Assembly (NCBI GenBank): GCA_046726315.1
Contig: JBKPAG010000001.1
Coordinates: 236,275-300,274, forward strand
Length of the DNA: 64,000 bases
Source of the DNA: JACVRX01 sp046726315
GTDB lineage: Bacteria > Actinomycetota > Actinomycetes > Jiangellales > Jiangellaceae
Direction of reading: 5' to 3'
Position numbers and translations under genes: made by a program
In this document: positions 18,482 to 26,629 of the stretch, piece after piece
How positions within the stretch are numbered: the first letter of the stretch is position 1
Layout of the letters: every line of letters starts with the position of its first letter
The notes under the pieces: generated by a model
The model's input: only the letters and a program-made list of their open reading frames with translations
Databases searched by the model: none
What the model was told of the DNA's origin: nothing

Positions 18482-18527
18482 GGCCGTCAAGGTTACCGGT
18501 CCTGATCCGCCCGCCGAGCGGCCGGCA

Positions 18528-19286
18528 CTACGGCGCGACCCGGCCGTTCGCCTCGAACGCGGCGTGGGTGAGGGGCATCAGCCGCGCCCAGTGCTCCTCC
18601 ATCTGCTCGGCCACCATCTCGATCTCGCGTTGGGGGAACGAAGGGAACGCGGCGTCGTCGCGTCGGGTCCGCAGGGAGAGGAAGTTCATCAGCGATCGCG
18701 CGTTGAATGTCACGTACATCGACGAGTAGATCGTCAGCGGCAACACGATGCGCGCGACCTCGCGGGCGACACCGGCCTCGAGCATCCGGCGATACGCGGC
18801 GTAGGCCTCGGCGCACACCCGCCTGGTCTCGGCGTCGACCAGCGCATGCTGTTCCACGGTGCCCTCGACGAAGCTGTAGTGCCCCGGCTTGCCCTCCTGC
18901 ACCAGTTTGCGGTCCGCCCCGGGAACGTAGAAGACCGGCCGAAGCTCCCGGTACCGCCCGCTCTCCTCGTTGTAGCTGGCGATCCGGTGCCGCATGTGCT
19001 CGCGAAAAACGAAGATCGGGGCATGGACGTAGAAGGTCATGGAATTGTGTTCGTACGGTGTACCATGCTTTGACCGCATAAGGTAGTTGATGAGCCCTTT
19101 GGACCGTTCCGCGTCCGCCTCGACGTCCTCGAGGGACTGTTCGCCTTTGGTGGAGACCCGAGCCGCAAACAGCACGTCCGAATCATGCGCACTGGAGCGC
19201 ACCAGCTCCACCGTAACGTCGCTGCGGAACTCGATGTCGGGAACGTCGGTACCTTCGGGCAAGGCTGCGCCATGGGTCACCGTCAC
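18528..19286 (-). CDS. thyX: FAD-dependent thymidylate synthase ThyX
   Basis: This flavin-dependent enzyme makes dTMP from dUMP using methylene-tetrahydrofolate and NADPH, without oxidising folate to dihydrofolate. The ThyX motif RHRxxSxNExSxR is present as RHRIASYNEESGR at 99-111 of 252 residues. LIYSSMYVTFNARSLMNFL-type residues near the C-terminus form part of the active site. GTG at 19286 has GGAGG nine bases upstream; a second GTG two codons later is possible. It heads the thyX-dapA-rnj run. Serine hydroxymethyltransferase, which supplies methylene-tetrahydrofolate, is encoded elsewhere in the window. Confidence 0.95.
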   Translation of the reverse strand: MTVTHGAALPEGTDVPDIEFRSDVTVELVRSSAHDSDVLFAARVSTKGEQSLEDVEADAERSKGLINYLMRSKHGTPYEHNSMTFYVHAPIFVFREHMRHRIASYNEESGRYRELRPVFYVPGADRKLVQEGKPGHYSFVEGTVEQHALVDAETRRVCAEAYAAYRRMLEAGVAREVARIVLPLTIYSSMYVTFNARSLMNFLSLRTRRDDAAFPSFPQREIEMVAEQMEEHWARLMPLTHAAFEANGRVAP

Positions 19287-19473
19287 GGGCCGGGCCTCCG
19301 CTCGTCGGGTCGTGCTGGTCGCAGCCTAGTGACCCGTGCCGACAGCCTCGCAGGGCCGGTTCACGCCGCCTGGACAATGAACCGTGACTTCTATCTGAAC
19401 TTCAGGTCACGGATTGGGAGCGACGCGCCCGAATAACCTGCGCCAAGAGCCGCGGTGGGTGCACTCTGGGTCC

Positions 19474-19950
19474 ATGGTCTGGCAGGGGACCATTGGCAGG
19501 TTCGTGCGCTGGGGGATGGTGCACGGGCCGGCGTGGGGCATGCTCGCGGCTGTCATCGGTGGGATCCCCCTTGCGGTCTTCGGCGACGTCGGGGTCAGCC
19601 AGGTGCAGATCCTGCTCGGCGGGCTGCTCGGAGGGGCCATTGCCGGACCGCTGCTCGGGCTGGCCGCCGGCATCGCGTGCGTCGGCGCCGAATTGGTTCC
19701 GAAGTGGATCCTGGACGCTCCGGACTATGTGGCCGTCGCGGCGGTCGCAGGAATCGTCGGCGGCATCGCATGGCCGGTCCTGGAGTTGGGGCGCTCGGGC
19801 CCCGCCGCCGGAATCCTCGCGGTCGCCCTGATCACATCGGTTCCGGCCATCGACGCTGCGCTGAGCGCACCACGACTGCTCCACGCGGACGAGCCTCAGG
19901 CGTTGCCGGACGCCGGCGTCGATGTGGCTGCGCGCCGTCAGGCGTCGTAA
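19474..19950 (+). CDS. Small hypothetical membrane protein
   Basis: This is a 158-residue predicted integral membrane protein of unknown function. Hydrophobic glycine/alanine-rich segments lie at about 16-36 (MLAAVIGGIPLAVFGDVGV), 42-68 (ILLGGLLGGAIAGPLLGLAA), 81-98 (YVAVAAVAGIVGGIAWPVL) and 106-120 (AAGILAVALITSVPA), followed by a short polar tail. ATG at 19474 is the plausible start; one at 19414 adds 20 residues without a ribosome site. The 3' end overlaps the convergent paaE by 13 bp. It is the only plus-strand gene between lhr and 23.7 kb. I recognise no family. Confidence 0.6.
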   Translation: MVWQGTIGRFVRWGMVHGPAWGMLAAVIGGIPLAVFGDVGVSQVQILLGGLLGGAIAGPLLGLAAGIACVGAELVPKWILDAPDYVAVAAVAGIVGGIAWPVLELGRSGPAAGILAVALITSVPAIDAALSAPRLLHADEPQALPDAGVDVAARRQAS

Positions 19951-21041
19951 TCCAGCGAGACCTCTGCCGTGCTGGGGTGTGACTGACAGGTCAGCACGTA
20001 GCCCGCGCTCACCTCGCCTTCCTCGAGCGCGAAGTTCCGCTCCATGACCACCGTGCCGTCCAGGAGCTTTGCCCGACAGGTGCCGCAGACACCTCCCTGG
20101 CACGCGAACGGCGCATCGTTGCGGACCCGGAGCACGGCCTCCAGCACGGACTCCTCCGAGTCGGCCAACTCTACGGTGCTCCGCCGGCCGTCGAGGAGCA
20201 CGGTTACCACACTGCGTTCGGCCGGACGCTCGGCTGGCGCCGGCGGGGTCGGCGGCTCGCCGACGTGGAACAGCTCGGAATGGACGTGCGCGCGGTCGAC
20301 GCTGTGGTCGAGGAGGACCCTGCGAGCGGTCGTCACCAGATCCAGCGGCCCACACAGATACCACTCGTCAACGTTTTCCGGGGGAATCAGGGTGGCCAGG
20401 AACCGCTCCAGGCGTGGCTGGTCGATCCGCCCCGACAGCAGGTCGGTTTCTCGCGCCTCGCGCGACAGGACGTGGACGAGGTGGAGCCGTTCTGAATGGA
20501 CGTCCTTGAGGTCGGCGAGCTCGTCGAGGAACATCACCGTCTGGCTGGTCCGGTTCGCGTACACCAGCGTGACCCGGCTGGCCGGCTCGGTCTGCAGGAT
20601 CGACGCGATGATCGACATGATCGGCGTGATGCCGCTGCCGGCAGCGAGGGCGACGTAGTGCTTGGCGTTGACAGGATCGAGGGTGGGCGTGAAGCGGCCG
20701 GCCGGCGTCATGACGTCGAGCTCGTCGCCCGGCGACAGTGCACCGAGAGCGAACGCCGAGAACGTCCCGTCCGGGATGCGTTTGATCGCGATGCGCAACT
20801 GTCCAGAGCCCTGCGGCGAGCAGATCGAGTAGCTGCGCCGGACTCCGTCACCACCGGGAACCGATACGTTGACGTGCTGACCCGCCGTGAAAGCGTAGTC
20901 GGCCCGCAGGCGGGGCGGTACGTCGAACGTCACCGCCACTGCGTCGGCGGTGAGTCGCTCGACCGAGGCCACCCGGAGCCGGTGGAAGACCGAGTGCCGC
21001 CGGAGAGCGGGCTCCACAGGAGCTGCGTCGGTGACCGTCAT
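19938..21041 (-). CDS. paaE: Phenylacetyl-CoA epoxidase reductase subunit PaaE
   Basis: This reductase (367 residues) passes electrons from NADPH to the PaaABC oxygenase. A ferredoxin-NADP reductase-like module comes first: FAD motif RRSYSICSP near 86-94, GSGITPIMSI and LCGPLDLV. It is followed by a plant-type [2Fe-2S] ferredoxin domain with CQGGVCGTCRAKLLDG and a fourth cysteine in YVLTCQSHP. The order FNR-ferredoxin is that of PaaE and related oxygenase reductases. It is the last gene of the paaABCDE run, 3 bp after paaD. Overlap with the convergent membrane-protein gene is only at the tail. Confidence 0.94.
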   Translation of the reverse strand: MTVTDAAPVEPALRRHSVFHRLRVASVERLTADAVAVTFDVPPRLRADYAFTAGQHVNVSVPGGDGVRRSYSICSPQGSGQLRIAIKRIPDGTFSAFALGALSPGDELDVMTPAGRFTPTLDPVNAKHYVALAAGSGITPIMSIIASILQTEPASRVTLVYANRTSQTVMFLDELADLKDVHSERLHLVHVLSREARETDLLSGRIDQPRLERFLATLIPPENVDEWYLCGPLDLVTTARRVLLDHSVDRAHVHSELFHVGEPPTPPAPAERPAERSVVTVLLDGRRSTVELADSEESVLEAVLRVRNDAPFACQGGVCGTCRAKLLDGTVVMERNFALEEGEVSAGYVLTCQSHPSTAEVSLDYDA

Positions 21042-21044
21042 GCA

Positions 21045-21524
21045 CTACAGCGCCTTGACGTGGTCGAACGGCTCGAGGCAGGCCCGGCAGCTCCAGAGCG
21101 CCTTGCACGCGGTCGAGCCAAACCTGCTGATCTCGTGGGTGTTGGGGGAACCGCATTGCGGGCACCGCACCGAGAGTCGAAGTGCCATGGGGCCAGCCGC
21201 GTGTGGGGGCACGATTCCATGTCTGCTCAGCGCGGCGCGGCCGGCCGGCGTGATCCAGTCCGTCGTCCACGCCGGAGCCAGCACCAGGCGGACATCGGCG
21301 TTGCTGTACCCGGCCGCGGCGAGCCGGGCAAGCACGTCGACCCGAATCGCGTCCATCGCGGGGCAGCCGGAGTACGTCGGGGTGATCTTGACGACGACCC
21401 GGCCGTCGGCGTCGACCTGTACGTCGCGCAGGATGCCGAGGTCTCCGATCGTGATCATGGGCAACTCAGGGTCCGGGACGGCGGCGACCAGGTCCCTGAT
21501 ATCGACGGCTGTGGCGGTTACCAT
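21045..21524 (-). CDS. paaD: Phenylacetyl-CoA epoxidase assembly factor PaaD
   Basis: This 159-residue protein of the MIP18/SufT-like (DUF59) family is needed for the paa oxygenase complex and probably helps assemble or repair its iron centres. The N-terminal DUF59 part reads AAVPDPELPMITIGDLGI and TPTYSGCPAMDAI. The C-terminal zinc-ribbon has CPQCGSPNT and WSCRACLEPFDH, a four-cysteine set typical of PaaD (PaaJ). ATG at 21524 overlaps the end of paaC by 7 bp; a longer frame to 21845 only shadows paaC. Gene position between paaC and paaE is canonical. Confidence 0.93.
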   Translation of the reverse strand: MVTATAVDIRDLVAAVPDPELPMITIGDLGILRDVQVDADGRVVVKITPTYSGCPAMDAIRVDVLARLAAAGYSNADVRLVLAPAWTTDWITPAGRAALSRHGIVPPHAAGPMALRLSVRCPQCGSPNTHEISRFGSTACKALWSCRACLEPFDHVKAL

Positions 21525-22318
21525 GTCGCCCCGGGGTGCGCACGGTGCAGATGTTGCATCTCGGCCAGCAAGTACCCCATGGCCTCGGTGTGCAGGCCGC
21601 GGCGGCCACCGCGACCGTGGAAAGACGGCTCCGGAACGGCCAACGTGGCTTCGGCGAGCACGGCCTCCACGAAGGCAGCCCACGGCTCGCGCATGGCGAC
21701 GGGGTCGACGGCGACTTCGGCGAGCCCGGCAGCCACCACCGGCCACGGGTCGAACATCTCCGCCACATACGGCCAGATCTCTTCCAGCCCCGCCTGCATG
21801 CGCCGGTGACTCTCGTCGGTTCCGTCGCCGAGTCGCAGCACCCACTGGGTCGCATGGTCGCGGTGGTAGGCGACCTCCTTCACCGCCTTCCCGGCTACTG
21901 CGGCCAGGGTGATATCGGCACTCGTCCGCAACCGGTCGTAGAGCTCGTACTGATACGACGAAAACGTCAGTTGCCGGGCCATGGTGAGCGCGAAGTCGCC
22001 GTTGGGGCGCTCCACGATCTGCAGGTTGCGGAAGTCTCGCTCGTCGCGGAGGTAGGCAAGGTCGTCTTCGTCGCGCCCCGCACCCTCCAGCTCACCGGCA
22101 TAAACCAGAAGGGACCGCGCCTGACCGAGCAGGTCCAAGCCGATGTTGGCCAGCGCGACGTCCTCCTCCAGTTGGGGCGCAGAGGCGAGCCACTCCCCCA
22201 GCCGGTGCGAGAGAACCAGCGCGTCGTCGGCCAAACCCAGGACGTACTCGGTCAACGGTGCCGACGGCGAGCCAGTGCGGGACCGGCCGTCCCACGTGCC
22301 CGGCGTTGCGGCGCTCAC
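21518..22318 (-). CDS. paaC: Phenylacetyl-CoA epoxidase structural subunit PaaC
   Basis: PaaC (266 residues) is the non-catalytic, ferritin-fold partner of PaaA in the ring 1,2-epoxidase. Recognisable blocks are LADDALVLSHRLGEW, IGLDLLGQARSLL, DEDDLAYLRDERDFRN, FSSYQYELYDRL, KEVAYHRDHATQWVLRLGDG and HTEAMGYLLAEMQHLHRAHP. The start is GTG at 22318, inside the paaB stop (GTGA). The length agrees with family members. Confidence 0.94.
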   Translation of the reverse strand: MSAATPGTWDGRSRTGSPSAPLTEYVLGLADDALVLSHRLGEWLASAPQLEEDVALANIGLDLLGQARSLLVYAGELEGAGRDEDDLAYLRDERDFRNLQIVERPNGDFALTMARQLTFSSYQYELYDRLRTSADITLAAVAGKAVKEVAYHRDHATQWVLRLGDGTDESHRRMQAGLEEIWPYVAEMFDPWPVVAAGLAEVAVDPVAMREPWAAFVEAVLAEATLAVPEPSFHGRGGRRGLHTEAMGYLLAEMQHLHRAHPGATW

Positions 22319-22599
22319 AGCTGACGCACCTCGTCAGGGATCTCGTAGAACGTCGGGTGGCGATAGACCTTGTCCCCTGCCGGATCGAAGAATGCGTCCT
22401 TCTCCTCCGGGCTGCTCGCCGTTATCGCGGCCGCGGGAACGACCCAGATGGACACGCCCTCCTGCCGCCTGGTGTACACGTCGCGCGCGTTACGCAATGC
22501 CATGGCGGCATCCGGCGCGTGCAGGCTGCCGGCGTGGGTGTGGGAGAGCCCGCGCCGGCTGCGGATAAACACCTCCCACAGCGGCCAGTCCCGGATCAC
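22315..22599 (-). CDS. paaB: Phenylacetyl-CoA epoxidase subunit PaaB
   Basis: This is a 94-residue small subunit that bridges PaaAC heterodimers. The sequence V(M)IRDWPLWEVFIRSRRGLSH, then THAGSLHAPDAAMALRNARD and WVVPAAAITASSPEEKDAFF is characteristic. GTG at 22599 is preceded by a run of G (GGGGGG), and the frame further upstream only mirrors paaA. It overlaps the stop of paaA (GTGA) and the start of paaC (GTGA), so translation of the three oxygenase subunits is tightly coupled. Confidence 0.94.
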   Translation of the reverse strand: MIRDWPLWEVFIRSRRGLSHTHAGSLHAPDAAMALRNARDVYTRRQEGVSIWVVPAAAITASSPEEKDAFFDPAGDKVYRHPTFYEIPDEVRQL

Positions 22600-23552
22600 G
22601 CTGCCCCCCGCTCTTCGGCCGGCGAGTGCTTCGCCGCGTAGGCGTGCCCGGCGTCGCGGACCCAACTGCCTTCGGTGTGCGCCCGGACCCGATACTCGAT
22701 CCGCTGCCGGTTGCATGGTCCGTCGCCGGAGATGACCCGGCGCAGTTCGTCCCAGTCCGGGGAGGTGAAGTCGTAGTGACCGCGGTCCTCGTTCCAGCGC
22801 AGGTCCGGGTCCGGGATCGACAGGCCGAGGACGTGCGACTGCGGGACCGTCATGTCGACGAACTTCTGGCGCAGCTCGTCGTTGCTGAGGCGTTTGATTC
22901 CCCAGGCCATGGACTTGCCCGTATGGGTTGACTCCGCGTCCGGCGGACCGAACATCGCCAGGCTCGGGTACCACCATCGGTCGACTGCGTCCTGGGCCAT
23001 CGCCTTCTGCGCCCGTGTCCCCCGCGACAGCGTCAGCAACGACTCGAAGCCCTGCCGCTGGTGGAACGACTCCTCCTTGCAGATGCGCACCATTGCTCGT
23101 GCGTACGGCCCGTACGAGCATCGGCACAGCGGAACCTGGTTGGTGATGGCCGCGCCGTCGACCAGCCAACCGATCGCGCCCATGTCGGCCCAGGTCAACG
23201 TCGGGTAGTTGAAGATCGACGAGTACTTCTGCCGGCCCGCGTGCAGCAGGTCGAGCAGCTCGGCGCGAGAGACGCCGAGCGTTTCCGCCGCAGCATAGAG
23301 ATAGAGCCCGTGGCCCGCCTCGTCCTGAACCTTGGCCATCAGGATCGCCTTGCGACGCAGGCTGGGCGCTCGGGTGATCCAGTTGCCCTCGGGCTGCATG
23401 CCGATGATCTCGGAGTGCGCATGCTGGGCGATCTGGCGCACCAGCGAACGACGGTAGTCATCGGGCATCCAGTCGCGCGGCTCGACCCGGCCGTCTGCGT
23501 CGACCAGCGCCTGGAACTCCGCCTCGCGTGGGTCGGCAACAATCGCCTCCAT
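22596..23552 (-). CDS. paaA: Phenylacetyl-CoA epoxidase catalytic subunit PaaA
   Basis: PaaA (318 residues) carries the di-iron centre that epoxidises the ring of phenylacetyl-CoA in the aerobic phenylacetate pathway. Metal-ligand motifs are visible in QHAHSEIIGMQPEGNW, KVQDEAGHGLYLY (ExxH) and RICKEESFHQRQGFE (ExxH). It is the first gene of the operon paaABCDE. The phenylacetate-CoA ligase (paaK), isomerase (paaG), ring hydrolase (paaZ) and thiolase genes are not in this window, so the rest of the pathway must be elsewhere or absent. Confidence 0.95.
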   Translation of the reverse strand: MEAIVADPREAEFQALVDADGRVEPRDWMPDDYRRSLVRQIAQHAHSEIIGMQPEGNWITRAPSLRRKAILMAKVQDEAGHGLYLYAAAETLGVSRAELLDLLHAGRQKYSSIFNYPTLTWADMGAIGWLVDGAAITNQVPLCRCSYGPYARAMVRICKEESFHQRQGFESLLTLSRGTRAQKAMAQDAVDRWWYPSLAMFGPPDAESTHTGKSMAWGIKRLSNDELRQKFVDMTVPQSHVLGLSIPDPDLRWNEDRGHYDFTSPDWDELRRVISGDGPCNRQRIEYRVRAHTEGSWVRDAGHAYAAKHSPAEERGAA

Positions 23553-23573
23553 AGCCCCAGGCTATGCGGCAGA

Positions 23574-23613
23574 TGTGACAGTTGTCGAGCAGATCTGTCG
23601 GTCAAGTGTCACA
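23574..23613. promoter_or_regulatory. Inverted repeat, candidate paa operator
   Basis: A perfect inverted repeat TGTGACA (23574-23580) ... TGTCACA (23607-23613), with 26 bp between, lies just upstream of paaA and also in front of the divergent GNAT gene. On the minus strand TTGACC follows the distal arm. A phenylacetyl-CoA-responsive repressor (PaaR- or PaaX-like) is the obvious kind of binder, but none is encoded nearby. The role is inference. Confidence 0.4.
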
Positions 23614-23709
23614 TAAAGTACCAGGATCTTGCGTCGACCAACCACACGGGGCACGCTCACAGCACGATGTTCGACAGGTTCACCGACCGCGCGCGCGAAA
23701 ACCAGCCGG

Positions 23710-24243
23710 ATGGCTGATCGCAGCGTCCGGGTGGCGTGGGCCGACGACGCACCGGCGATCGCCGCGGTCCAGGCCCGCGCATTCCAGCAGTCCTATGCCG
23801 AACTGCTGCCCACGGCGGTGCTCGCCGGTGTCGATGCCGAGGCCTTCGCGCAGACCTGGAGACAGGCGATCGCGAGACCGCCGAGCGCTCGGCACCGGGT
23901 CCTCGTCGCACTGGAGCGCAACAGGGTCGTCGGATTCGCAGCGACCGCGCCTTCCGACGACCCGGACGCAGAGCCTGCCGACGGCGAGGTCGTCGCCCTG
24001 CACGTGGACCCCGATGCCACCGGCGCCGGCCACGGCTCCCGATTGGTTTCTGCCGTCGCCGACACGCTGCGCGCCGACGGGTTCAGCCATGCCCGGGTTT
24101 GGCTGATCGCGGGCGACGACGCGGTCCGCAGGTTCCTGGAGCCCGCCGGCTGGGCCGCCGACGGAGCCCACCGCCAACTCGACCTGACCGGCGACGGCTC
24201 CACGACCCTGCGCCAGATCAGGTTGCAGACGGACCTGCGCTAG
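23710..24243 (+). CDS. GNAT family N-acetyltransferase
   Basis: This is a 177-residue acetyl-CoA-dependent N-acetyltransferase of unknown substrate. The GNAT fold is shown by the N-terminal RVAWADDAPAIAAVQARAF, the beta4 strand VVALHVDPDATGAGHGSRLV (a Q/RxxGxG/A-type acetyl-CoA loop, here GAGHGS) and the C-terminal AVRRFLEPAGWAADG. ATG at 23710 gives a typical family N-terminus; an in-frame ATG at 23629 would add 27 residues running into the paa promoter region. It is divergent from paaA and convergent with the next gene, with a 4-bp overlap of stops. Confidence 0.85.
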   Translation: MADRSVRVAWADDAPAIAAVQARAFQQSYAELLPTAVLAGVDAEAFAQTWRQAIARPPSARHRVLVALERNRVVGFAATAPSDDPDAEPADGEVVALHVDPDATGAGHGSRLVSAVADTLRADGFSHARVWLIAGDDAVRRFLEPAGWAADGAHRQLDLTGDGSTTLRQIRLQTDLR

Positions 24244-24836
24244 CCCTTGCTCGATAACCCGGTTGCGGCGAGAAAGGCACGACCGCGGGGAGACAGCCGA
24301 TATCCGAGCTCGAGGCTCTCGGTGAGCCCGAGTGCCTTGAGCTTTCGCACGTCCAGCTTGAAGCTCCTCGTGTCACGGCCGAGTGCGCCGGCCAGGTCGG
24401 CGGCTCGGGTTGCCGACCGGTCGCGAATCAGCTGGAGAACCTCGCGAGTCCACGGCCCGTGACCACTCGCGCGATCGAGCCGGTCCAAGCGACCGGAGAT
24501 CTCCGCGACGTCGGTGTCATCGAGGTCGGCCATTGCGGCCAGCACCGCGCGCGGGTCTGGCTCGCTGAGCGCTCGGAACTCGACGCGGAACAGGTCTATG
24601 CCAGGTCGGTGAGGTAGGTCGGCAACCAGGCTGGCGACGTCCCGATAGCCGGCCCGACGCGCCTCGTCGTCGCTGATCTGAGTGGTGCTCGCGGGCGACA
24701 CCGACGTCACCTCGACGAGTCCCGCCGGTGTACGGTACCGGCGGCCAGCGAGCACCTGCTGCCGACGCCACCGCCGGTAGGTGACGGTGACCGAGCCGTC
24801 GGCGATCCCGGACCAGAATCGCTTCGCGAACAGCAC
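24240..24836 (-). CDS. ASCH-like (PUA-fold) domain protein
   Basis: This 198-residue protein has an N-terminal half that resembles the ASCH domain: MLFAKRFWSGIADGSVTVTYRRW, AGRRYRTPAGLVEV and ISDDEARRAGYRD. This RNA-binding-like fold is common in small actinobacterial proteins. The C-terminal half (about 130-198) looks like a winged helix: TREVLQLIRDRSATRAADLA and KALGLTESLELGYRLSPRG. The combination suggests a nucleic-acid-binding protein, but no function is known. The start GTG at 24836 encodes V(M)LFAKR. It stands alone on the minus strand between two plus-strand genes. Confidence 0.7.
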   Translation of the reverse strand: MLFAKRFWSGIADGSVTVTYRRWRRQQVLAGRRYRTPAGLVEVTSVSPASTTQISDDEARRAGYRDVASLVADLPHRPGIDLFRVEFRALSEPDPRAVLAAMADLDDTDVAEISGRLDRLDRASGHGPWTREVLQLIRDRSATRAADLAGALGRDTRSFKLDVRKLKALGLTESLELGYRLSPRGRAFLAATGLSSKG

Positions 24837-24922
24837 CCGCGCAGCCTAGATGCGGGTAAGGATGTCGGCATCGGCAGCTAGGCTGCGGGGGTTCTCGGGC
24901 ATCGACGCATCACGGGAGAGGC

Positions 24923-25558
24923 ATGACGTTCCAAGGCTTCCCGATCGAGGCGCTCGACTTCTATGAGGGTCTCGAATTCGACAACACCAAGACGTACTGG
25001 ACCGCGCACAAGCAGGTCTACGACGAATGCGTGCGGGCGCCGCTGGTCGCGCTCTGCGAGGCGCTGGAATCGGAGTTCGGCGAAACCCACCTGTTCCGGC
25101 CTTACAACGACCTGCGGTTCGCCAAGGACCGCAACCCGTACAAAGTGCAACAAGGTGCGGTGGTCGGAGGCCATTACCTGCACGTGTCGGCCGCCGGGTT
25201 GTTCGCTGCCAGCGGCTACCACCATATGGCCTCCGATCAGATCGAGCGCTACCGAGAGTCGGTTGATGACAAGCGCGCGGGCACGAAGCTCGAGCGCCTG
25301 GTCGGCGAGATCCGCTCCAAGGGCTACACGGTCGGCGGCGATGCACTGAAGACCCAGCCCCGTGGCTACTCCCCTGATCATCCGCGCATCGACCTGCTGC
25401 GGCACAAGGCGCTGGCGGCGTGGGTGGAGTTCGGGTCACCGCCCTGGCTGCACACGGCCGAGGCCGCCGACCGGGTGGCTCAGGCATGGCGTGACATGGC
25501 CCCGTTGACTGATTGGCTCGACGCGAACGTCGGAGCGTCAACTTTGCCCAGCCGCTGA
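24923..25558 (+). CDS. DUF2461 domain-containing protein
   Basis: This is a 211-residue member of DUF2461 (TIGR02453), function unknown. The family blocks are FYEGLEFDNTKTYWTAHK, LFRPYNDLRFAKDRNPYKV, AAGLFAASGYHHMASDQIE and RGYSPDHPRIDLLRHKALA. ATG at 24923 has GGGAGAGG about 7 bases upstream. It is followed 12 bp later by azlC on the same strand, but no functional link is known. Confidence 0.9.
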   Translation: MTFQGFPIEALDFYEGLEFDNTKTYWTAHKQVYDECVRAPLVALCEALESEFGETHLFRPYNDLRFAKDRNPYKVQQGAVVGGHYLHVSAAGLFAASGYHHMASDQIERYRESVDDKRAGTKLERLVGEIRSKGYTVGGDALKTQPRGYSPDHPRIDLLRHKALAAWVEFGSPPWLHTAEAADRVAQAWRDMAPLTDWLDANVGASTLPSR

Positions 25559-25570
25559 CCGGGGGTTGCG

Positions 25571-26254
25571 ATGGGCTGGCCGGAGGAGCGCGCCGCGATC
25601 CGTCGCGATGCACTGGGCATTGCGGCCTACGCCGGCGCGTTCGCTGTCTCGCTGGGAGCCATCGCCGTGGCGTCCGGGCTGACTGTGGTGCAAACGGGCC
25701 TGCTGAGCCTGGCGATGTTCTCCGGAGCTTCGCAGGTGGCGTTCATCAGTATTGCGGGCGCCGGGGGGTCTGCGCTCGCCGCGATTCCGGCCACCCTCCT
25801 CCTCGGCGTACGCAACACGTTCTACGGGATTCGGCTCGTTCAGGTGCTGGGAGTCCGTGGCCCGCGGGTCGCCCTCGCGGCCCAGTTCGTGCTCGACGAA
25901 ACTGCGGCGATGGTGATCGCCCGTGACGACCGGCGGGAGCAGCGCTATGCATTCTGGTTCACCGGTGTCCTGCTGTTTGTCGTATGGAACCTCGGCACGA
26001 TTGGCGGTGCCCTCGGCGGTTCTGCGATCGGGGACACGGCGACGTTCGGCCTCGACGCCGTTGTTCCGGCGGCGTTCCTGGCTCTGATCTGGCCGCGTCT
26101 CGACGATCACGCGAGTCGGCTGGTCGCGATCGGCGGTGCGCTGATCGCGACGGCACTTGTTCCGGTGCTACCACCTGGTATTCCGGTGCTCGCGGCCGCC
26201 CCGGTTGCCGTCGTCGCCGGCCTGTGGGGTCACCTGAAGCAGAGCAGGCAATGA
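25571..26254 (+). CDS. azlC: AzlC family branched-chain amino acid exporter subunit
   Basis: This is the large subunit (227 residues) of an AzlCD/YgaZH-type exporter of branched-chain amino acids or analogues. It is mostly hydrophobic, with about seven predicted membrane segments, including GIAAYAGAFAVSLGAIAVASGLT (in part) and LLSLAMFSGASQVAFISIAG, where the conserved MFSGASQ motif lies. RNTFYGIRL and the charged loop ARDDRREQRYAFW are also typical. The stop overlaps the azlD start (ATGA), so both subunits are made together. The substrate is inferred from the family. Confidence 0.9.
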   Translation: MGWPEERAAIRRDALGIAAYAGAFAVSLGAIAVASGLTVVQTGLLSLAMFSGASQVAFISIAGAGGSALAAIPATLLLGVRNTFYGIRLVQVLGVRGPRVALAAQFVLDETAAMVIARDDRREQRYAFWFTGVLLFVVWNLGTIGGALGGSAIGDTATFGLDAVVPAAFLALIWPRLDDHASRLVAIGGALIATALVPVLPPGIPVLAAAPVAVVAGLWGHLKQSRQ

Positions 26255-26553
26255 TCTGGGCTGCCATCATCACGGCGTCGGTCGGGTGTTACCTACTGAA
26301 GCTGGCGGGGCTGTCTCTGCCACAGTCGCTCCTCGATCGACCCGACGTGCAGCGAGTTGCCGGCTTGTTGCCGGTTGCGCTGCTCGCCGCTCTGGTCGCC
26401 GTCGGGACTTTCGCTGACGTCGGCCGGCTCACCATCGATGCGCGGGTAGCCGGGGTCGCCGCCGCTGTCATCGCCCTTTTGCTCAGGGCGCCGTTCCTGG
26501 TCGTCATCGTCGTCGCCGCTGCGACAACGGCGATGCTGCGGGCCCTGGCCTGA
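26251..26553 (+). CDS. azlD: AzlD family transporter small subunit
   Basis: This 100-residue membrane protein has three or four hydrophobic segments (MIWAAIITASVGCYLLKLAG; VAGLLPVALLAALVAVGTF; AGVAAAVIALLLRAPFLVV). It is the usual partner of AzlC. The ATG at 26251 overlaps the azlC stop. The motifs GCYLLKLAG and LLPVALLAALV match the AzlD family. It ends 76 bp before the convergent gene at 26630; that short gap shows no clear hairpin. Confidence 0.88.
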   Translation: MIWAAIITASVGCYLLKLAGLSLPQSLLDRPDVQRVAGLLPVALLAALVAVGTFADVGRLTIDARVAGVAAAVIALLLRAPFLVVIVVAAATTAMLRALA

Positions 26554-26629
26554 GCCGCCCGTTCGCGGAGAGATTCAGGCCGCGGCCAGCGTGGGCCACG
26601 AGGTGATCAACGCTGCTGGCACGAGCAGG

